Of a stretch of 64,000 nt of DNA, positions 56,601-64,000 are shown in pieces. Under the pieces are notes generated by a model. It was not told the origin of the DNA. It did no database searches and saw only the letters and a list, made by a program, of their open reading frames with translations. The stretch comes from Thermothelomyces thermophilus ATCC 42464 (lineage: Eukaryota; Ascomycota; Sordariomycetes; Sordariales; Chaetomiaceae): assembly GCF_000226095.1 (NCBI RefSeq), contig NC_016474.1, positions 2,480,001 to 2,544,000 of the forward strand. Reading direction: 5' to 3'. The translations under genes were made by a program, and so were the position numbers. Position 1 is the stretch's first letter. Each line of letters opens with the position of its first letter.

Positions 56601-59600
56601 AAAGGAGACAAAGTCGCCTCCAGGGGACGTGACCAATGCGGCCGTCGAAAAGCTCATCCAGGAGCTGCTTCGTGATTTTGTGCTGGATCGGGACCCGTAC
56701 CTCCGGAGCATCGCCTACGAGGCTGTTGCTCGGCTCTGTGGCACATGCGGCAATGCTTTTACAAACCAGGAGATCAAGTATCTCATCGACACCATTGTCG
56801 TCAACCGAGAACCTAGTGCGAGAGCCGGCTGCGCAATGGCACTCGGAACCATCCAAGCCAAGATCGGAAGTATGGCGGCCGGCTATCACCTCAAGGCCGT
56901 CCTCAACATCCTGCTGTCGTTGTGCAACGATCCGCATCCCACCGTCCACTACTGGGCGCTGGAAGCGGTCGCGCGGGTGGCTGACGCTTCCGGCCTCGGA
57001 TTTGCAAACTACGTTTCTGCGACGTTAGGAATGTTGGCCAACCTCTACTTCTCCGAGACGCACAATCCGGAGGTCGCTTTACCTGCCTCGATGAACCTCG
57101 AAGTGGAGTCTTCTACGTCTGCGGCGATCGCCCACTGCGTGGATTCGCTCATCAATGTTCTCGGTCCTGACCTGCAGGACTCTACCAAGTCAAGGGAGCT
57201 GATCCTTACCCTTGTCGGATACTTCCAGCAGGAGGAGGATCTCGAGGTGCAGAGAGCCAGCCTTGTCTGCCTAGAGCACCTTTCGCTGTACGCTCCCGGC
57301 TACGTAAACTTTGCGGAGTATGTCAAGACGCTGCAAGGCTATCTCAGTTCGGAGAATACCGCGCTCCGAGACGTTGCCGTGGATGGCTTGCACAACCTCA
57401 TGAAGCGGGACCCGTACGACGTCATCGAGGCAGCAGACAAGGGATTTGAAGACCAGCTCTGGCTGGTTCTCGACTCGGATCCCAGCCATGACGGGATGCG
57501 CAACACCATCCGGAACTGGATGCGGCAGACGTGCCTTGCCAATACGGCCGCCTGGCTGGCGCGCTTTCAACATGTCTTGAAGATGACCAGACCGAAAGAT
57601 ACGAGGAAGGAGACGGCCAAGACCGCGAAACCGGGCGCTGGCCTGGACCTGCAAGACGAGGAGGTGGCCGGATTCGCCGCGGCGCCGGGCGCTAGCAAAG
57701 ATGAAAAGGACGCGCTTAGCGGTCCAGACGTCGAGCCTCTGAGGTGGCAGGTTACGACCTTTGCCATGGACTGCCTGAACGATATTTTCATCCTCGTTGC
57801 CAAGGACGTTGCCACGAACGGAGAGTCTGCGGCCCAGGCTGCGCTGCAGAGCAAGATCGCCGACGTCGTCAAGATGGCCTTCTCGGCGTCCACTTCCGGG
57901 GTTGTTGAGCAGAGGATCTGGGGCTTGAAGATCATCGGCGCCGTCCTCAAGATGTTTGGCAAGGTGCCCGACCCCGACTTCGAGGAGGCCATGCTGCTTG
58001 AGCAATACCAGGCTCAGATCAGCTCGGCGCTCACCCCCGCATTCGCGGCCGACTCTTCGCCCGAGCTGGCTGCCGAGGCCGTCCATGTCTGCGCCGGCTT
58101 TATCGCTACCGGTATCGTCAGGGATGTCGACAGGATGGGGCGGATACTCAAGACGCTGGTGAGCTCGCTCGAGAACTTTAGGTCCGAAGACGAGAATGCT
58201 GGCATCGGTGACTTGAAGGGGCTGAGCTCGAATGCCCGGGTCATGGTCAAGATGGCTGTGTTCGGCGCCTGGGCTGAGCTCCAGGTCGCGAGCTCGGAGC
58301 AGAGTTACCTGGTGGACGTTCTCAAGCCGCACATTGGCACGCTGACGCCGCTGTGGTTGGAATCTCTCCGGGAGTTTGCCCGGCTGCGCTTCGAACCGGA
58401 TATTTCCATGACACTGGGACCCCCCTCGCTCTCTGGGAGCCTGGACACGGTGTACGCGGCGCTCAACAGAGAGACGCAGCTCAAGTTCTACCAGGACACC
58501 TGGCTCAAGCTGGTGGATGCCATCGCCAGCCTGATCGGTCAGGACAGCGACTTCGTCTTCGATGCGCTCGACGGCAAGGAGGTTACCGGCCCCAACGCCA
58601 ACGGCACCTCGCGGGGGCTCGACATCAACTACCGCGACGAGCCAGTTGCTTTCTTCTTCGTGCTGTTCGGCATCGCATTCGAGGCGCTGGCCACCAAGTC
58701 TGGGCAAAGCGAGTCTCTGGCGACCCAAGAGCAGACTCTGGAGATCCTCACCGCGCTGAAGAAGATCTTGCACCCGAGCGTGTCCGGTCAGGCAATCTAC
58801 CGCGAAGCCATCTTCTCCGAGACCATGGACCTTCTGGATCGCCTCGTCCTTACGGAAGGGCTTGACGTTCAGGGTGTCATTGTCGAGATCGCGAGGGATC
58901 TCTGCTTGGCCCACCCGGCGGCGAGGAAACACGAGGAAGCCGACAACGGCGAGCTATCGGAGGATATCGAGCAGCTGTTTGAGCTCACCCGCATCATCGT
59001 CCTCGTTCTCTCCGGCTTGTTGCCGAACCTCAGCGAGAACCCCCAGCCCACCCGCCATCAGATGACGGAGGAGGCGATCCTGCTCATCAAGACGTCGCTC
59101 AACGCACTGGTCGATGCCGCCGAGGTGTTCCCCGCCATCATCAAGACGGACCTCTACGCCTGCATCATCCACATCTTCGCCACTATCCTCGCCACGCCTT
59201 CGTGCCAGGAGGTGATCGTGCCCCAGTCCCTGCCGACCCTCAAGCGGTTTATTACGAGCATGTCCAACTCCAGGCAGGCTTCGGAAGACGGCGAGTCGCA
59301 GACAGACGTCCAGCTGCTAGGATGCCTGCGCCGGTTCTTATCCATCTACCTGAACGCGCAGAAACGCGAGGCTCCTACCTCTCTAGCTTGTGTCAAGAAC
59401 TGCCTGCTGGCACTTACGGTCCTCTTCACCGCGGGCAAGAACCACCTACCGGCGAGCGAGCCCCTGGTGGCGCGCTTCCTCGAGGAACTCTTGGACTGCC
59501 TAACGGACCGCATGGTAAGAAAACCACCCTTCCCGTTCCCCTTCCCCTTCCCCGCCAACCCAAGCATCCCTTCCTATTCAGCACTCACGTTGGCGCCATT

Positions 59601-60160
59601 ACGACTAAAACAAAACAACCAAAAAATAGACGGCAAAGATAGCCGCGTCCTGTATCCGCACCCTCCTCCTCCAACCGAACCCGACGCCGGCCGACCAGAC
59701 GCTCGCCCGCCACCTCCTCCCGCGTCTGATCGCCTTCGTGACCGACACGGACCCCGAGGACCCGGAGCGGGCGCGGGGCCAGGTCGCGGCGGCGCTGACG
59801 GCGTACGTGGCCACGGTGCCGTCGGACCGCGCGCCCGTGGCCGTGGCGCTCGTGCTGCCGGCGCTGCTGGCGCGCGCGCTCGGCGAGGGCGGCGGCGGCG
59901 GGGGGGCCGGGGGAGAGCAGCAGAAGGAGGTGTACCGCGAGACGAGCGGGCGGCTGCTGGAGCTCGCGTCGGCCGACCAGGCCGCCTTCCGCGCGGTCGT
60001 CGGGGCCATGGGCGAAGGGCAGAAGGGGTTCCTGGAGGAGGTCATCAGGGCCGGGAGGGAGGCCGCCGCGGCGGCGGGCGGCGCTGGCGGGGTCAAGAGG
60101 GAAGGGGAGGGGACCAGGGAGCCGAGCATCGCGTTGAAGATGGACTTTGGAGGGTCATGA
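53695..60160 (+). CDS. laa1: HEAT-repeat clathrin/AP-1 accessory protein Laa1 (HEATR5)
   Basis: Very large HEAT-repeat protein that binds AP-1 and supports clathrin traffic between trans-Golgi and endosomes. Two exons, 53695-59514 and 59630-60160, give 2116 residues. The Met at 53785 (MASTAGTDEPG) is a likelier start, giving 2086, because the extra 30 codons contain a TACTCCGTAC intergenic word. A poly-Ala run (53853-53892) precedes the conserved start TSNPEFDVAKLQGLPTEQQE. Family blocks include TRVIRNTLAKCLGHIFGKGD, DPHPTVHYWALEAVARVADA and YAPGYVNFAEYVKTLQGYLS. Helical HEAT repeats fill almost the whole length. The 115-nt intron near the 3' end is supported because GTAAGA and AATAG ends restore a helical, in-phase C-terminus (TAKIAASCIRTLLLQPNPTP); without it a shifted Pro/Arg-rich tail is read. 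A 22-T run lies 102 nt after the stop. Confidence 0.93.
53853..53892 (+). repeat. GCG/GCA poly-alanine repeat in laa1
   Basis: About 13 consecutive Ala codons (GCGGCG.. then GCAGCA..) close to the N-terminus. Confidence 0.85.
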
Positions 60161-60581
60161 TGATGAATGATAATGACGATGGTTGGTTGAGTAACTCCGT
60201 AACTTGTTGTGTTGTGCACGAGTTGGGAAGAAGGGGGAGGCTGGGGGTGTGGTTGGTTTCCTTTTTTTTTTTTTTTTTTTTTGTCATTTGTGGGGATGAG
60301 GGGGGATAGATGGTGATGAAGACAGGCAGGTCGCGGATATTGTTTTCTTTTTTGGTTTTACATTGTCTATGTGAGCGAACCCCGAACCCGAGAACCCCGG
60401 TACCCCCCCTTGTTGTTTTTTTCCCTTACCTCCCGCCCACCCCGCCAGCGCTATGCAAAACAGTGGTCTATGAGTGGTATCTGGTGTCTGATGATGATGA
60501 TGATGATGTTGAATCGCGGTGTGCGGAAAAACAAGAAAAGAAAGGTAAAGGATAATAGAAAAAAAGTAAAGAATGAATTGA
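60161..60581. other. Convergent laa1/fmp32 3' flanks
   Basis: About 420 nt with a 22-T run at 60262-60283 and a (GAT)n run near 60492-60508. No gene. Confidence 0.5.
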
Positions 60582-62077
60582 TCAACTCGCCGCCAGCATC
60601 TCGGCCGCGTCGGGCCCGGTGGAGTTGTCCACCCGCCCAAGGTGCTTCCTCAGTTCCTCGGCCTCCTTGGCCCGCTGCTCGGCCTCCTTCTGGCGCTTGT
60701 GCCGCATGTAGGTGGCGTACCGGATCGTGCCCAGGGTGAGGACGGCCATGAAGATGATGCCGAGCACCGAGCGGCGGATCAGCACCCACCGCAGGGCCTC
60801 GATGTTGGACTTTGCCTCGCTGTTGAGGGCCACGCTTATCTTGTAGTTGATTTGTTGTATCTGCCTGACCGTCAGCCGTTCTGTCGTCGTTGTTGTTGTT
60901 GCCCTCGTCCCTGCTTTCCTTTGCCCTACGCATAAGAAAGAGAGAGAGAGGATGGGGGGGTTTTGGCGGGGTAAAGGGGGGGGATGCGGGAAGAATTAGA
61001 AGCCAGAGACACACGTACCCTGCTCTCGACGGCCTTCTGCTCCTCCCTGACGGCCATGCGCCTGTCGTTGAACATGCCACGAACGTTGTCGTTGAGGGTC
61101 AGCAGCTCCTGGTTGAGGCGCTGGGCGAGTATGTCGACCTCGTGCTGGAGCATGGTGCGCTGCTGGCGCAGCTGCTCGTCGGCGACGCGGCGGTTGTTGC
61201 GCACCTCGGCGCTCAGCTCGCTGCAGGCGGCGCGGAACAGGTACGTCTCGTTCTCCACGTCCGCCTTGGACACGAGCCCGGACTGGGCCATGTCGAGGTT
61301 GTGGGCGAGGATGGTGCGGATGGCCTTCATCGAGATGATGGCCTGCGGCAGGGTGTAGCCGCCGGCGGTGAGCTGCTTGACGAGCGTGTACGAGTCGAAG
61401 TGGTGGATATACGGGGTCGGCACGAGCTGCGGCGGCTTGGCGCCCGTTTCCGGCTCGGTGCTCTCGGCGAGGGGCTTGCTGGCCGGCTCACTCGGCTTCT
61501 TCTCCGAAGCAAGAGCCCCCGGGGCCCCCGGGGGCGCGGAAGGGAGGGAGTCTGGTGGCGGTCCCATGTGCAGGATCTCGTCTATGGGGCTGCCCTTCTT
61601 GGCCTGAGTGACGGGATCGATGTCTGCTGGCGGGGGCAGCTCGATGGTCGGGGGAAGGTTCGACTTGGGGGAGGAAGTTGATTGCTTGCTTGCGTCGCCA
61701 GATGGGGCGGGCGATGACGACGACGAAGATGAGGAGGAGGATGGAGAGGAATAATGCGGTGCTGTCGTGGTACCTCTTCCCGTTTCTTGCCCTTCTCGTT
61801 TCTCTGCCTCGCTCTTGGGCGGCGGCGGCTTGGGCGGGTCCAAGGGAAGCGGCTCGATGGCTTTCCCGGCCCGCTTGGCGAACGCAGCCTGCCTCCCTGC
61901 CGAGGGCGTCGTGAATGGCGCAGCATGTTGGCACGACGCCGGTGGCCGCGGCGAGGGATTGGGATTGCGACGAGGCCGGCGGGCGGCAGCGTGCGATGAT
62001 GCTGCGGGCTCGGTCCAGCAGCGCCCGCCCGTGCGGAAGAGGTGCGGATACAGGAAGGTCAGGCGGTTCGTTGCCAT
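60582..62077 (-). CDS. fmp32: Mitochondrial inner-membrane protein, Fmp32/CCDC90 (DUF1640) family
   Basis: Coiled-coil inner-membrane protein related to yeast Fmp32 (complex IV assembly and proline metabolism) and human MCUR1/CCDC90B (family knowledge). Two exons on the minus strand, 62077-61019 and 60860-60582, give 445 residues. The N-terminus MATNRLTFLYPHLFRTGGR is Arg-rich, as for a mitochondrial presequence, and leads to a long Pro/Ser-rich low-complexity region. The conserved part begins YIHHFDSYTLVKQLTAGGYT, then LPQAIISMKAIRTILAHNLD and a coiled coil with ENETYLFRAACSELSAEVRN and LRQQRTMLQHEVDILAQRLN. The second exon completes it with IQQINYKISVALNSEAKSNI and a membrane helix, SVLGIIFMAVLTLGTIRYA, then a charged tail. 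The acceptor is set at 60860/60861 (GGCAG), because the upstream AG would break frame. Confidence 0.88.
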
Positions 62078-63660
62078 GGTTGGCCGGGAACTGGGCGGGC
62101 AGCAAAAATGTGGTTGGACGTCTGTTCAGCTCACATGCCGCTTGAGGTGTTGTTGTGTTGTTGCAGAGCGTCGGCGTATGGGGAAGAGCGCGGGAGTTCG
62201 GCAAAAGAGAGAGATAGATGGGTGATGATGCACTGTGAACTTTCCCAATCTGACGGAACGGTCCGGTCCAATGCCGCGGGTCAAGGGGCCTTGGCGAAAA
62301 GCTACCAAGTACGGACCTCCGTAACGCTGTGGAGCTGCAGTGACCTACCAGGTAACAGTTCGCACCAAGGTAATCCGTACAGTACGGATTACATATCTCT
62401 AAAAGGGCCGGGGAATGCAATTACGGAGGTTGCCCCACGAGGTGCATCAAACTGAGGTAGGGACTCTGGTTTACTGAGTAATCCGTACACGTGCGCTATA
62501 TGTAAGGTACGTACGCGAATACAAGCAGGCGCTGGAGTACAGTACGTACGTCGTTTGTAGCTTGCGGAATTATTTTCTCGGGGAAGTACTGTTTGATTAT
62601 CAGATGGCACAGAACCTTGCTTGTACTACAGAGTAGCATAACACAAACAAATCTGGAGGACTCGCAACGCTTTACGGATTAATCGGTAGTGGATTCCGGC
62701 CACAACTCGATAAAGCGAACCCACGTGCGAACCAAGTTTGGCCAAGGCTGATCGAACGGATGGCAAAGACTGCGGCTAATTACATTTGCGGTGCCTGTTG
62801 TCGGCCGAAGGCCCAATGGCAGGGCTGGCCAAGGGCACACCGGGAAAGCGATGACGACGGTTGGCCATCCCTGTCGATTTCGGTGAGGTGAAGCTCTGAC
62901 CTCGCCAAATTGTTTGTAGCGAGAGAGACATGCGATTTACGCATCGAACGAAGTTGGGCTCTGTTTCTGACAAGGCGGCCGCTCTTTTTTTCCCCCAACC
63001 TTTTCGCAATCTCTCTCCCTCGAGCGTCTGCCACTCTTCTCTGGGGATTTCTGTGGCAACCAGCGACTGCATATTCGCCCCTCTATTTGCCTAAACAATC
63101 AACAGTTGACAACTAATTAGCGCCAAGTCGCACTGGACCGAATCATCATCGGTTGGGTCTACTCCCCGTCCTGCCGTTTTTCTTCACACAAGGAACGGGC
63201 GAGTTTCGGTCCTTATCAGCCCAATCTTTACCCGACACGATAATCTTTCCATTGTTTTGCCCCTTCTATTTCTGGGACTGATGAACGAGTTGGCAACTCC
63301 ACATTCGGGGCACATGGTCAGTTATTAAAAGAGCATTCGTCGATTTGCTTCATAGTCATATCTCTCTGTGGACTGGTGTCCCAAAGAAGGTAGGAGGAGT
63401 ATTGCTCTTGGTATTCCTAGCTGTTCCTCCGTACCGTCCAAGTCACCACTTTCCTTCCTGCGCCCGTGGTTGAATACGTTTCGGTTATATTTCCGAGAAA
63501 CTGACCCTTGCCATCTTGCGACGCTCGTCATCACCGACTCAATTCATCCGTAAAGCATTATTATTATCGTGGTACATACTTACACGATTCGGACAGATAT
63601 CTTTGTCAGCGCCAGCTGTGGCAACCCATACCTGTATCGGTCGTGTGGTCTTCTATCCAT
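62078..63660. other. Divergent fmp32/hydrolase promoter region
   Basis: 1.6 kb with no supported gene. The 62365-62685 stretch is the densest patch of GTAC/TACGGATTA words in the window, including a perfect 21-bp palindrome at 62371-62391 and GTACGTAC at 62507 and 62542. Confidence 0.5.
62371..62391. repeat. Perfect 21-bp palindrome (two TAATCCGTAC arms around A)
   Basis: The left arm 62371-62380 is the exact reverse complement of 62382-62391, with one central base. Each arm is a TACGGATTA-family word also found singly at 5288, 25322, 39718, 62479 and 62673. Confidence 0.9.
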
Positions 63661-64000
63661 ATGGCCTCCTCTGACTATGGTACTGTACATACATTTGCCG
63701 CTCATTCATCGTCGGCAAGCAAAAGGCAAAGGTCGACTGACCGCGGAAGCAGATGCCAAAACCACGGACCCGCCTCTGATTCAGAGGAGCTCCAGCATCA
63801 AGTCTTACTCGACTTCCCGGGCCACTTACCCGAAACTCCGCGTCTTCTACAGGCGGCATCAGCACGCCGACAACCTCCCGACATCTCCCGCCCCGATTCC
63901 CCTCCTCGTGTTCGTTCACGGGCTGGGCGGCTCCGTGGCGCAGTTCAACTCGTTGCTCACCAGCCTGACGCCGATCGCGTCGTGCTTGGCCGTGGACCTT
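63661..64000 (+). CDS. Alpha/beta hydrolase, 5' part, cut by window edge
   Basis: Predicted serine hydrolase with unknown substrate. The first exon 63661-63679 (MASSDY plus one base) splices over a 73-nt intron (63680-63752, with a CTGAC branch site) to 63753 onward, which stays open to the window end. After a Ser-rich N-terminus (DAKTTDPPLIQRSSSIKSY) comes the start of the fold: LRVFYRRHQ, then IPLLVFVHGLGGSVAQFNSL, with the HGLGG oxyanion motif. About 89 residues are visible; the nucleophile Ser and the rest of the triad lie outside. The very short first exon makes the start moderately certain. Confidence 0.75.
   Translation, partial: MASSDYGTVHTFAAHSSSASKRQRSTDRGSRCQNHGPASDSEELQHQVLLDFPGHLPETPRLLQAASARRQPPDISRPDSPPRVRSRAGRLRGAVQLVAHQPDADRVVLGRGP

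Noticed and set aside
57271-58932. 553-codon ORF antisense to laa1
   Set aside because: Arises from GC-rich codon bias of the conserved laa1 frame on the other strand; low-complexity Arg/Gly/Leu composition.
60028-60309. Shifted Pro/Arg-rich continuation of the laa1 reading frame past 59514
   Set aside because: Using the 59515-59629 intron restores a helical in-phase C-terminus ending at 60160.
1-64000. tRNA genes
   Set aside because: Scanning the gaps for B-box-like GGTTCGANNCC on both strands found only partial matches (for example near 4975 and 26283) with no cloverleaf around them; a covariance-model scan would be decisive.

Overview
The window is nuclear DNA from a filamentous ascomycete, most likely a Sordariomycete (Sordariales/Chaetomiaceae-like). 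The grounds are GC-rich coding exons broken by short introns (about 50-215 nt) with GT..AG ends and CTNAC-type branch sites, the Pezizomycotina gene set (palH, tea4/teaC, GH131, sucrose-type permease), polyQ/polyA tracts in proteins, and less GC-rich intergenic DNA rich in TAC/GTAC words. There are no operons, ribosomal RNA genes, recognisable tRNAs, CRISPR arrays or intact transposons.

Layout. 1-1996: C-terminally truncated palH (minus), then 4.3 kb without a convincing gene. 6337-9796: SH3 polarity protein Tea4. 11120-12112: MAPEG family protein. 12368-13444: a GH131 beta-glucanase gene interrupted by four frame-changing insertions. 14516-16691: sucrose/alpha-glucoside permease (minus), divergent from endosomal Na+/H+ exchanger nhx1 (18139-20476). 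21868-24552: single-pass membrane protein with an RG/N-rich ectodomain (minus), divergent from an alternative NADH dehydrogenase (27103-28998). 29800-31946: dml1. 32666-34680: pap1 (minus), divergent from an alpha/beta hydrolase (35684-37122). 37330-45086: four minus-strand genes (phs1, a small unknown, frs2, arl1). 45677-46093: rpl39. 47229-47860: skp1 (minus). 49405-51275: smp3. 51636-52045: pet100. 52322-53283: TACO1-like (minus), divergent from laa1 (53785 or 53695-60160). 60582-62077: fmp32-like (minus). From 63661: 5' part of an alpha/beta hydrolase cut by the right edge.

The genes are mostly housekeeping and do not form one pathway. Shared themes are mitochondria (alternative NADH dehydrogenase, Dml1, Pet100, TACO1-like, Fmp32-like), endomembrane traffic and ion or pH balance (Nhx1, Arl1, Laa1, PalH), ER lipid and GPI synthesis (Phs1, Smp3), and gene expression (Pap1, PheRS alpha, eL39, Skp1). 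Exon boundaries were worked out by hand from splice signals, reading phase and recognised protein families; every multi-exon model given with full coordinates closes to a whole number of codons.

Most notable points: the clustered frame-breaking insertions in GH131, two of them 4-nt tandem duplications; a dispersed intergenic word TACGGAGTA (eight copies, three sharing a 15-mer) with a related word TACGGATTA that forms a 21-bp palindrome at 62371-62391; a cluster of five SUMO-consensus sites in an insert of poly(A) polymerase; and an RG/N-rich segment placed in a membrane protein ectodomain.
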